Shown: positions 33,259 to 44,400 of the stretch, one piece after another
Layout: each line of letters opens with the position of its first letter
Numbering within the stretch: the first letter of the stretch is position 1
The notes under the pieces: generated by a model
What the model saw: only the letters and a program-made list of their open reading frames with translations
What the model was told of the DNA's origin: nothing
The model's database searches: none
Source of the DNA: Aurelia coerulea
Taxonomy: Eukaryota > Cnidaria > Scyphozoa > Semaeostomeae > Ulmaridae
Direction of reading: 5' to 3'
Length of the DNA: 64,000 nt
Assembly: GCA_039566865.1 (NCBI GenBank)
Contig: CM076955.1
Location: 19,079,501-19,143,500, forward strand
Made by a program: the position numbers and the translations under genes

Positions 33259-33569
33259 GTGGTTGAAGGCTGTGGCTAAATGTAACCGAAAACAACAATT
33301 CAAAAAATAGAAAAAAATAATAAATAAATAAATAAAAATAAGGAAAAAAAACAAAACAAAAACAAAAACATAAACAAACAGGGATCTTTAAAAAGGGAAC
33401 ATGGTTCTCTTACGAAAATTTTAGATGCAGTATTTTGTTTCCTTGTCCTGGACAAGGCAGAAACCAGATTACAAGCTTTTCTCTGCTTGGTGCCCCACTT
33501 ATCAGCCATGCTTTGTTTAGCATGGTTCCGCAGTAGTTTGGCCAAAGTGCCATCATTTATTAGCCATGG

Positions 33570-35960
33570 TAGAACGGTGGTTGGCGTTGGTGCCATATTT
33601 TCGGCCATGGTGCCGCAGTATCTTGGCCATGGTGCCATGTTTTCGGCCATGGTGCCGCAGTTTTTTGGCCATGGTGCCATTTTGTTTCTTGTTTTTGTTT
33701 GGTTTTGTTTTTTGTTTTTCCGGCCATGGTGCCGTAGTGTTTTGGCCATGGTGCCATGTGTTTCGGCCATGGTGCTGTAGTATGTTGGCCATGGTGCCAT
33801 GTTTTTGGCCATGGTGCCGTAGTGTTCTGGCCATGGTGCCATATTTTCGGCCATGGTGCCGTAGTGTTTGGCCATGGTGCCATGTTTTTCGGCCATGGTG
33901 CCGTCGTATGTTGGCCATGGTGCCATGTTTTCGGCCATGGTGCCGTAGTATGTTGGCCATGGTGCCATGTTTTCGGCCATGGTGCCGTAGTATGTTGGCC
34001 ATGGTGCCATGTTTTTCGGCCATGGTGCCGTCGTATGTTGGCCATGGTGCCATGTTTTCGGCCATGGTGCCGTCGTATGTTGGCCATGGTGCCATGTTTT
34101 CGGCCATGGTGCCGTAGTATGTTGGCCATGGTGCCATGTTTTTCGGCCATGGTGCCGTCGTATGTTGGCCATGGTGCCATGTTTTCGGCCATGGTGCCGT
34201 CGTATGTTGGCCATGGTGCCATGTTTTCGGCCATGGTGCCGTCGTATGTTGGCCATGGTGCCATGTTTTCGGCCATGGTGCCGTAGTATGTTGGCCATGG
34301 TGCCATGTTTTTCGGCCATGGTGCCGTCGTATGTTGGCCATGGTGCCATGTTTTTCGGCCATGGTGCCGTCGTATGTTGGCCATGGTGCCATGTTTTCGG
34401 CCATGGTGCCGTCGTATGTTGGCCATGGTGCCATGTTTTCGGCCATGGTGCCGTAGTATGTTGGCTATGGTGCCATGTTTTCGGCCATGGTGCCGTAGTA
34501 GTTGGCCATGGTGCCATGTTTTTCGGCCATGGTGCCATAGTGTTTGGGCCATAGTGCCGTAGTGTTTTGGCCATGGTGCCGTAGTAGTTGGCCATGGTGC
34601 CAGGCTTCAGCCACGGTGTAGTAGTATATTGGCCATGTGGTCATGTTTTCGGCCATGGTGCCGTAGTGTTTTGGCCATGGTGCCATGTTTTCGGCCATGG
34701 TGCCGTAGTAGTTGGCCATGGTGCCATGTTTTTTCGGCCATGGTGCCATAGTGTTTTGGCCATGGTGCCGTAGTAGTTGGCCATGGTGCCAGGCTTCAGC
34801 CACGGTGTAGTAGTATATTGGCCATGTGGTCATGTTTTTGGCCATGGTGCCGTAGTGTTTTGGCCATGGTGCCATGTTTTCGGCCATGGTGCCATAGTGT
34901 TTTGGCCATAGTGCCATGTTTTCGGCCATGGTACCGTAGTGTTTTGGCCATGGTGCCTTATTTCACCATGGTGCCATAATGTGTGGCCATGGTGCCATGT
35001 TTTCGGTCACGGTCCTATAGTGTTTTGGCCATAGTGTCATGTTTTCAGCCATAGTACCGTAGCGGTTTGGCCTCGATACCATGCTTGTCAGCCATGGTGC
35101 CGCAGTGTGTGTGCTGTGGTGCCATGCTTGTCGGCCATGGTGCCATAGTATGTTGGCCAGGTGCCATGTTTTCGGCGATGGTGCTGTAGTGTTTTGGCCA
35201 GGGTGCCATGTTTCTCAGCCATGGTGCAACAGTTTGCAACCATCGTGCCATGTTTATCAGCCATGGTGCAGCGGTTTTTGGTCTTAGTGACATGTTTGTT
35301 GCCATGGTTTTGCAACATTTTGGCCATTGGGCCATGCATTTCGTCCATGGTGCAGTAGTGTTTGGGAAATAGTGCCCAGCCATAGGGCTGCAATTTTTTT
35401 CTCAGCGTTGGTGCCATGTCTGTCAGCCATGGAGCCACAGTATGTATGCCATTGTGCCATGTTTGTCACCATGGTTTCACAAGTTTTGGGCCATTGTGCC
35501 AGGGTCTTCATATATGGGGCAGTAGGGGTTGGGTCCGGATGCCATCTTTATCGGCCATAGGTGCTGTGATTTTTGTCGGCTTTGGTCCCATATTTGTTGG
35601 CCATGGTGCCGCAGTATTTTTGGCCATTGTGCCATCTTTATCGGTCACGAGGCTGCAGTTGCTTTTGTCAGCTTTGGTCCCATATTAGTCGGCCATGGTG
35701 CCGCAGTAGTTTGGCTATGGTGCCATGTGTTAGGCCATGGTGCCATAGTGTCTTCGCCATGGTGCCATGCTTGTTTGTCGGTCATGCTGCTGAAGTATTG
35801 TGGCCATGGTGCTATGTTTATTGGCCACCATGGTTTTTGGACTTGGTACAATACTTGTCCGCCATGGGGCTGCAGTGTTCTGGCCTGGTGTCACAGGTTG
35901 CTGGCTATGGTGCAGTTGTTAACGTATGGAGTTAATGCAATGTGTGGTAGCCTTTTGCCA
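33570..35960. repeat. 42-bp satellite (dimer of about 22 and 20 bp) with GGCCATGGTGCC core
   Basis: From about 33600 to 34550 the order is regular: GCCATGGTGCCGTAGTATGT then TGGCCATGGTGCCATGTTTT. Units of 42 bp keep frame and 43-bp variants shift it, so long open frames appear on both strands. From 34560 to 35960 the units decay progressively. One non-satellite interruption (about 33675-33720) is T-rich. The ORFs here should not be annotated as proteins. Confidence 0.92.
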
Positions 35961-36234
35961 TAGTTCTTGTTGTGATGGGTTTGATAGCCTTTGCCAAGTT
36001 TATGGCCATGACTTACATATAGTTGTTTGCAGATGTTGCCTTCATGCTGGCACATAGTATCCTCAGTTTGCCTCTGCTTTTCTCACCACTGTCCTTTGTG
36101 GTCCTTATAACTTCTCTGTCTATTTTCCGCTTTTCTGCTCTTGCACCTCCGTCAGGAATTGGGAGGGGTATGTAAGTTCAAGGCCCTTTTGTATCGGTTG
36201 TCGGCGCTTGGTGGGTACACATTCGTGTCCTCTG

Positions 36235-36355
36235 GCCGGAAATTGTATTTTCCCTGTTCCAATCACCGTCCATAAAGGTATGCATTGTTCAGGCAGTTAA
36301 GGGCTGACGCATTTTTGCCCACTTCCTGATTAGGTCTATTGCTGGTAAGTATTAA
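36235..36355 (+). repeat. B1 split direct repeat
   Basis: Begins GCCGGAAATTGTATTTTCCC and ends GGTAAGTATTAA; repeated at 36648-36768 (B2). Confidence 0.9.
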
Positions 36356-36557
36356 ATACCGGTTAGACAATGGTTTAACCGCAGTTAATACAACCAGAGA
36401 AAATAGGTTCCCATCTGCGCAGTTTCGAGCGGGGGCTTGGCCTCTGCGCAGGTCAGGCCATTTACCTCGTGGGCAGCAGATCAAATTACTCCCCGTTATA
36501 AATTTGATTTCTATGACATGTTCTAGAATTCATTTTGGGATGGATTGCATCGTTTTC
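36356..36557 (+). repeat. A2 split direct repeat
   Basis: Copy of A1, starting directly after B1, so the B1|A2 junction is sharp. Confidence 0.9.
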
Positions 36558-36647
36558 CCCACCCTTTACCCTCCCTTTTCTCTCTAACTTCCTTTGCTTT
36601 CTTTTCCCTTTTCTCGCGGTTTCCTCCACCGTGGGACAGGTGTGTTA

Positions 36648-36768
36648 GCCGGAAATTGTATTTTCCCTGTTCCAATCACCGTCCATAAAGGTATGCATTG
36701 TTCAGGCAGTTAAGGGCTGACGCATTTTTGCCCACTTCCTGATTAGGTCTATTGCTGGTAAGTATTAA
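36648..36768 (+). repeat. B2 split direct repeat and right end of the retroelement
   Basis: Copy of B1. About 90 bp of unique pyrimidine-rich sequence (36558-36647) separates it from A2. Host sequence resumes at 36769. Confidence 0.9.
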
Positions 36769-36972
36769 CCATCTTATGGTGTCAAATCTGTCTAAGATGA
36801 AATTTGCCGACGTCAAATTTTTCTATCGGATCGCGAGAAACTTCTGTCTTGTGTGCGCTTTCTGTGCGCTTTCTGTGCGCTTTCTTTATTTCAGTCGCAA
36901 TTAGCAGAGATAAAACGTTAATCAATTGCTTTAACGAGCGTGACGGAAGTGGGTTACTTTCTTTCTGACTCC
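36769..36972 (+). repeat. Tandem duplicated unit, copy 1, right part
   Basis: Continues 29237-30001. It contains three tandem TGTGCGCTTTC words and ends GGGTTACTTTCTTTCTGAC, as at 38201-38219. Confidence 0.8.
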
Positions 36973-38219
36973 AGAGGGATGAGTGTTGCTGCTAAAGTCG
37001 CCTTCAATGGAAAATCAAGCGCCTTGTATAAGAAAAAGAACCGCATCAAAGGCAATATTTTGGTCTTTATGTCAAACGAGAATGATACGCAAAAATCAAA
37101 AGTCCCCGGGGGGTCTACATAATACAATAACCACCCGGGAATGTGCCTGCCAATAGGGTGTCATTTTCGGCTGAAAATTCCGGGACAGGATTATACCTTT
37201 TGCTTTGCACCTTAATTCCGGGACCGGTGTGTCCTTTAGAGCTACTTTTTCCAGGACAGATCAGATCATCATTTAAAAAGTTACTCCAATTCATGAACTT
37301 ATTAAATTAAAATGTTAGTAGCGTTGGCAATTAGCGAGAAGTACTTTTAGTAACATCATTTTCACGAGAACCATCAATTTTCCCGATCTTATTCCAGGAC
37401 AGGTATTATGTTTTCAGAATTTTATTCCAGGACAGGGTCATAAAATTTTGTTCTGGCAGGCACATCCCCGTTGTTTTTCTCCAAGGTAGACCCCCCGGGC
37501 AAAAGTCATTACCCCTAGATTGCTTAGTTCGTGCACAAAACTATTGGTGCATTTGTGTCAAATGAGATGTCATGTGAGATTTACGATAACGCAAAATTAC
37601 TTATGCAGAACCCTACAGAACGTTTCAATTGTTGCTATTCGCGGGCATCTAATTTGAGACAAGCAGTCACGAAGATAACCTCTGTGCAGAATAATATGCA
37701 TGAAGATGGTTTGGTTCAGTGTGATCTCGTGCCTTCCCCCTGTCAATGGCGCCATTGTTTGCTGGGATTCTGCAACTTTCTGCAGCTGTGTACGAGGGGG
37801 ATCCTTCTACATTCGGTGATGCTGCGAATGCTAGCCTCTGTGCAGGCCGCCGGTTACATCATCCTCTAAAGTTGACTTATTTGCATAATGAGTACTATCA
37901 ATAAGGCTAATGATTCGTTCGTTCTAGAAAACGATTGTTTTGACATAATTAAGCTGTTAATGAAGTCAAGAACGTGCCAATTCTGGGTAAATTTGTTGTT
38001 GTGCCCGGGTAAACATCATGGTAATTTATCCATCTTATGGTGTCAAATCTGTCTAACATGAAATAGGCCGACGTCAAATGTTGCTATAGGATCGCGGGAA
38101 ACTTCTGTCTTGTATGCGCTTTATGTGCGCTTTCTTTATTTCAGTGCCAATTAGCAGAGATAAAACGTTAATCAATCGCTTTAACGAGCGTGACGGAAGT
38201 GGGTTACTTTCTTTCTGAC
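36973..38219 (+). repeat. Tandem duplicated unit, copy 2, next to PICK1
   Basis: It carries the uninterrupted junction that copy 1 lost to the retroelement, but has its own MITE at 37105-37499. It ends about 250 bp before the tentative PICK1 start codon. Confidence 0.8.
37105..37499. mobile_element. 395-bp hAT-like MITE with 8-bp target duplication
   Basis: The ends CCCGGGGGGTCTAC and GTAGACCCCCCGGG are exact inverses, flanked by CAAAAGTC at 37097-37104 and 37500-37507. Copy 1 of the host unit has a single CAAAAGTC at 29365-29372 and no insert. Assignment to hAT rests on the 8-bp duplication. Confidence 0.85.
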
Positions 38220-38472
38220 AGCCTGACATCGAAGCCCCTTCTTAGATTACAAAGTTGGACTTTGTAATCAAATGTTTTGTGGGTGTTTTGAGAGGAAGGA
38301 GAAAGGAGGAGCATAGTCCTCCTCTTTTTCCTTGCATTACCTTTCTTACTTTCTCTTCTTCCCCCTCCCCTGCTTTTCTCCTGGCTTTTCTTCTCTTGCA
38401 TCAAGTCTATAGCGGAGGAGCACTTCGCTGGCAAGGAGCATAACAGGTGGCAACGCAACGTCACAAATCAAA
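38220..38472 (+). other. Putative PICK1 promoter / 5' UTR region
   Basis: Contains a short hairpin (AGATTACAAAGTTGGACTTTGTAATC), a purine stretch followed by a long CT-rich tract, and then an open frame without ATG up to 38473. No TATA box or named site is clear. Confidence 0.3.
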
Positions 38473-41400
38473 ATGACATGGAACAGGTAGGGCCTAATAA
38501 TAAAAACTGAAATCAAAAACAACAATTTTAGATCAAAATAAATCTCAATGAATTAAAAGAAGATTGTCCAAAGATTAAAGATGGAATATGTGTATGAAAT
38601 AGATCCAAGGTGTGTATCTAGGTTTGAACATTTCTGTGTAGATATACCAATATAAAATAGGAACAAAATATGCCATTCCATTTCCAATATGTATTACATC
38701 GTGAACTAAATGAGCACTCGTGCTAGTCATGTGGTCTTTTCAATACAACTTAGTCACGAAGAAACATTCTTGTTTGTTAATATTCTTATTAGAAATATTC
38801 TAAACATTTAAAAGACTTCATTCAAAAGACTTTTTGTTTTGAATGAAATCTTGAAATGTACGCTGAAGATGCTGAAGAGTTAAGCTTGAATATTGCTATT
38901 ATGGAACTTGTCAGAAATTCATAGGATATTTTGAGTACTAAAGGTCTGATCATTTAAGATACTTTCAGTGCTCAAATTCTTAGTTTCTTGTGAAAACTTC
39001 ATACACGTAGGTGACCACTCTGTTCTTACAAATTAAAAGGATTAGATACACGTTTTTTTTTATAAGAAACTGGTTTATAAGAAACTAGTACTACGATGAC
39101 CAAAAAATTAAGAAACTCTAGTACTACGCTCAAGAACATTTAAGAAACTCTTAAAACTTTATTTCTTTGAGTCTCTCTTATTCTATGTCTTTCTAACAAA
39201 GGTACATTCGTCTTTTCTTGACTTTTAACTGCAAAATTGGTAAATTTTTGCCTTGATGTGCATGGCTTCTTCTTGATGACAATGTCAATGCAAAATGGAA
39301 GCCCTTTCTCGAAAAGAAGGCTCAACTTCAAACAATACCGCAATTTTAGGCCCAAAAAATAAGAAACTGATTAAGAAACTTTTACTACTAAAACACCGAA
39401 ATTTTCATACGAAATTAAGAAACTTTTAGTACTAAGTGCTGATCCAAGTTTCTTATAAAAAAAAAACGTGTAATTGCATGGCTGCTATAAAATAGGCTAA
39501 CAAAAATGTTTGCAAATCCATTGTTTGTTCAGCTACATAATTAGGATAGTGAGGCTGCACATACACATACTGTTTTATAAGAAACTAAGAATTTGGGCCA
39601 GTACTGAAAGTTTCTTAAAATTGTCAGATCTGTTCCCAATAATGAACATTTTGAAACAAGGTGTTTTGAAGCTCTTTCCAATGTTTAAACATTACTTAAG
39701 TACTTTTCGAGTAATATGACTTCAAAAACAAGTTTCTTACTTTTTTGGCTATCTGAGAGTCTGAGTATCTTAATAAGCAATTTCTTATGAAAAAATATGT
39801 GTACCAAAATTATCCAAAACCATAAGATGTACAGTATCCTTTAATGATCTAGGCGAGCTTTTTACCAAACTTTAAATTTTGAGAACTAATAGATTTGCAT
39901 TGTTTTGTCTAATTTCAGAAGCCTTGCTGGAAAACCTGGTTCAGTTGTTTTGAAGAAAGATAAACAAAACTTGATAGGGATAAGCATTGGGGGAGGAGCA
40001 CCACTTTGCCCCTGTCTCTATGTCGTTCAAGTATTTGACAACACACCAGCAGCAAAAGATGGAACACTACAAGCTGGTGATGAAATTGTTGGTGTGAATG
40101 GAAAGTCAATGAGAGGAAAAACCAAAGTAGATGTTGCAAGAGCAATACAGGCAATCAAGGTATGCTCAGTTCCTCGACAGCACTACCTGTACGAAAATAC
40201 AAGGCCATGTAATAGCCACGTACAAGCCTTGTAGTTATGGCCTTGCAACCTTGTTATAGCCTGAAATAGCCTTGCTGTAACCTTGTAAATGGCTTGAAAA
40301 ATGCTAATTAGCCTTGTAGAAGCCTTGTGGAAACCTTGTGTTAGACTGGTTGCAGCTTGGAATCTTACTGATAGCCTTGTAATTTTCTTCCAAGGCTAGT
40401 ACAAGGTCATAACAAGGTCATAATCCCCTCTACAAGGCTAAAACTTGGCCTGTACAAGGCCAAGTTTAGCCTTGTATTTTTGTACAGGTAACCATAATGT
40501 TTGTTTCATCAAAAGTCACCTGGTTTGCTTGGCTGCTGTGGAGGAGCCATAGCTTTAATTGTCTTGGTTTTTACAAAGTTACAGAAGGCATGCTTCAAAT
40601 TAGAGCTTGACACCTTGTTTGAGTCAATCTGACAAGTGGTTGCTGATTTATGGCAGCGGAAAGGCAAATGGTTGTTTCAAAGACAGCACTTCTATTGTTC
40701 TCCAGGAAAATCAAAATTAAGTAAATTTGCAAAGGAAGGGTTCTAGCGCTGTATTTAAATTTTTTCTGCATTTCTAAAAGGGTTGATAATGTTGTTTATC
40801 TTTGAGACACCACTGTCATCCCTTCAAAGAATGAAGACAAAATTTGACATTCAAATGCGTTACATATCAAAATACACATTACTACTCACAGAACCCCAAA
40901 AAAAGATCCATTATAGCACATGAATATCTGACCTTATAAAATCCAACGTGGGCGAACAGATTTCTAAGGATTTAAGCCATGGCTGGGGAAAGTGATATTT
41001 TTTGTCCAACTTATAAAAAATCTGACTTACAGTATTCAATTCTAAAACAAAACTTAAGCTGCCAGACAAGAAAAAGAAATGGCGAGTTTTCAGTCATGAA
41101 GCATTAACTACAAAATGTGTTTTTATGTCTAGGAGGAAGTCACAATCCAATATGTGAAACTTCATGCAGACCCAAAAGAAGGAAAGACATTGGACATAGG
41201 TAAACTTACTCTTTAGTGGTTTGTAATTTAGTATTATATTTTCTTTTTGATTCACATTTTAAATTTTGTGATGTGCTGCCATGATGTTGTGTACATATGT
41301 TTGAGGCTACGTACACACTGCTTTGCTCTGTTTTTATTTCTATCTGTTTTTGTTATGAAAACTCTGCCTGTTCACATTGCTCTGTTTTCGTTTCCAGTTC

Positions 41401-44400
41401 GTTTTGTTGATGAAAATGCTGTCTGTTTTTGTTTAATACGCTCTGAACATGATATGCATTTACACTGCTCCAGCAAAATGGTGACTTGAAAAAACTGTCA
41501 AAAAGGCGCCAATCGCAAGTTCGAAGGCCATTGTAGTCAACAGCCTATAGAGGGGTATGTGAAATGTTTCAAATGTCTCTGTTTCAGGCATTCACACTGA
41601 AAATGGATCGTTTTCAATTCATCTGTCTTGTTAGCTTTTTCAAAAAGCTCTGTTTTTGCAGTGTGAACGCAAGGCCAAAACAGATATTTAGTTTTGCTCT
41701 CTGTTTTCATATGAAAGCAAAACAATGAGAATGGGGCAATTCGGATTAATTTTGATGAACAACGATTTTCAGGTATATGATTATTGATCATATTTTGTCT
41801 TTTCAGTTACAAAAAAGATGAAACACAGAATGGTTGAGCACCTGAGTTCTACAACAGCTGATGCTCTTGGCTTGAGTAGGGCTATACTTTGCAATGGTGA
41901 GATATTTCTCATACTCATTCTGGCCCATAGGTTCCAACCTACCCCTCAGACACCAACAAAACTAAATCTGTCTTTGTATTGTAAAACAAGTTGTGCAGTT
42001 CGGCTTGGCTGTTGCAACAAGAAATGTAATATTCTATTTGCCGCTTTTTAGATGGATTAGTAAAGAAACTTGAAGAATTGGAACAAAATGCCCAAATTTA
42101 CAAAGGTAGGTTTATCACATTTAAATGTAAGAGTTCAAATGTTTGATATTTTCATGTAAGTGATGTAAACAAGCAGTGTTCAAGTCAATTAGATGATTAC
42201 GCTAAAGATGGCGATGAGGAACTTTTTTACCAAAGATGAATTGCATTCGAATTAGGAATCTTTAAAAATGTTTCTATAAGAATTCTTTTAAAGAATGCCA
42301 TCTTGGTAAAGAGTTCCTCACTGCTATCTTTAGACTATCATCTATTAAATACTGCAGATTTAGTTATTTGTCAACTGCTGTTATGACCAGATCTACCATG
42401 TACCCAGATAATTTTGCAGATGTTGATACATAAGTTTAGGATAACTGGTACTGTGTATCGCACTTAGTCTTCTCCTAGGGTAAAATTTCTCTATCTACAG
42501 GGTAAATATTCCAAAAATTGGGCCCTCTTTGTGCAACATCTGTGGAGGAGCTGTTGTGGCTTCAATTTTTCTGTTTTTAAACAAATGATTCGTGGTACAA
42601 AATTTAAAAATAGCCTTAAATAACGGACTCATCATATTAAACCCATAAACGCAACAAAACACCTAAATCAGTAGGAAGAATACTATTAGCTCCTGTAAAA
42701 GAAACAATAACCAAAATAAGCCTGTAACAAGAGAAAAACTGTTAAATCCTGTAATACAAAACCGAATTAACCTTAAAACCTGAAAGGAAAGAAGTTAATA
42801 ACTTACCAGTAACTGATTTTTACGTTTATCTTTTCAGCAGTTACTGGCGAGTTATTAACTTATTTCTTTCCTTTCAGGTTTTAAGGTTAATTCGGTTTTA
42901 TCTTACAGGATTTAACAGTTTTTCTCTTGTTACAGGCTCATTTTGGTTGTTGTTTCTTTTACAGTCTTCCCACTGATTTCGGTGTTTTGTTGCGTTTATG
43001 GGTTTAATATGATGAGTCCGTTATTTATGTTCTGTTTTTTAAACAGTTGTTTAAAGAGGCATCAGCTTCGAGGTTGAGATCTCGTTTACATCAATCTGAC
43101 AAGGGTTTGCTTATTTATGGCACTAAAAAGTTCAAATAAGTAGCTGCTTCAAAAACAGCTGTCTCATTGTTCTTGAGCGAAATGAAAAGTAATTGAATAT
43201 GAAAGAAAGGGTTCCACCATGTTATATTTGAATTTTAAACTGAGCAAAAACTGTGCATGTAGGCATGAATGGTCATAATAAACAATATTATATTTAATAA
43301 ATAACATTGCCAACTCTTTTTCATAGTTGAGTGAATTATGCGAAATCCTTTATATTATTTTTACGTATTTTTACTTGTTTTCTGTACATCATATTTCTCT
43401 GTCTGAATAATGTCTACACATTATGCTTCAAACAGTTTTATTTTGAAATGTTCAAGAGAACACCAATGATCTTTGAAAATTGAGATCATTATGGAACCTT
43501 CAAGAAACTCGCAAGGAGAACTCTGACAACTCAATATCTGATAATTTTAAGAAACTTTCAGTACTGGCTCAGATTCTTCGGTTTTTCATAAAAATTTGTG
43601 CATATCCTTGAATGTTTAATTTCTAGGTTTATTTGAACATTCAAGACGGCTGCTTCAAAGTTCCTTTCACATGTCAATGTTACATAAAGGTAAGCATTTA
43701 GTAACTAAGTAATTCTTTTGTTTTCAACTCAATACTTTGTGATAAAGATCTTATCACACTTTTAGCTTTGAGTAATATTCACTAAGATGGTATGTTTTCA
43801 AGTGACAAAACTGTAGCGATCATAGAATCTTCATCATAGTTTTGCACCAAAAAAACGAGAAACCAATTTAGAAACTTCTTCATGATGCTCTAACCTCTGA
43901 CAACTGACTTGGCAAACTAGTGCTCTGCTCTACACATTTTCTTCGCGGATTTCAGCTTGTCGGCCTTCTAGCTTGGCTGGGCATCGTGTCAACGGGATTG
44001 TTACTGGGGGTGTAATATAGAGCTAAGGCCTCTCGTGGTGGAAGTCGCACTGGATCGCTGGAAAATAAAGATTGACAAGAGACCAGGTCAGGAGAAAGAG
44101 CATTGGCATACAAAGCCATCGGTCGTCGGGTTGTCGGGTCGGTTCATGTTCTACTTCTCTTGACTTTTCCCCTTAATTATTTATTTTTCAGAGCTCGGTG
44201 ATATATTTGCATCCATTGGCGTACGAGAGCTCCAATCAACTTCCAGCGAAGCGTTTGCTACCTTTGCTGATTGTCACAGGTAATTTTTTATTTTTGGCTA
44301 CTTGGGTGATTTAAAAACCAGTCTAATTTTTAACATCAAAGCAAAACAATGGTCTAATACCTTGTTCAATGGCCTACATACTCAAAATTCGACTTAAACA

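Larger units (their letters stand above)
30002..36768 (+). mobile_element. Degraded tyrosine-recombinase retrotransposon (DIRS order, Ngaro/PAT-like) with split direct repeats
   Basis: Terminal architecture is A1 (30002-30203), interior, B1 (36235-36355), A2 (36356-36557), B2 (36648-36768). A1 and A2 are near-identical 202-bp repeats and B1 and B2 near-identical 121-bp repeats. B1 joins A2 directly, as expected for the circle junction of PAT/Ngaro elements. The interior has RT/RNase H remnants and a tyrosine recombinase with HSFR and GRWS...Y motifs, both broken by stops. No target duplication is present, as expected when a recombinase integrates a circle. The host sequence is restored exactly by joining ...GATTTAT and CCATCTT..., the arrangement at about 38018-38036. 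Confidence 0.85.

Noticed and set aside
33300..34595. Long frames of up to 431 codons on both strands (MAPWP, YGTMAEN, HHGRK or CWPWCHVF repeats)
   Set aside because: They are translations of the 42-bp satellite; several overlapping frames on both strands are equally open and carry no domain.
37531..37869. 112-codon frame in the duplicated unit
   Set aside because: Copy 1 of the unit (29480-29690) does not keep the frame, so coding is unlikely.
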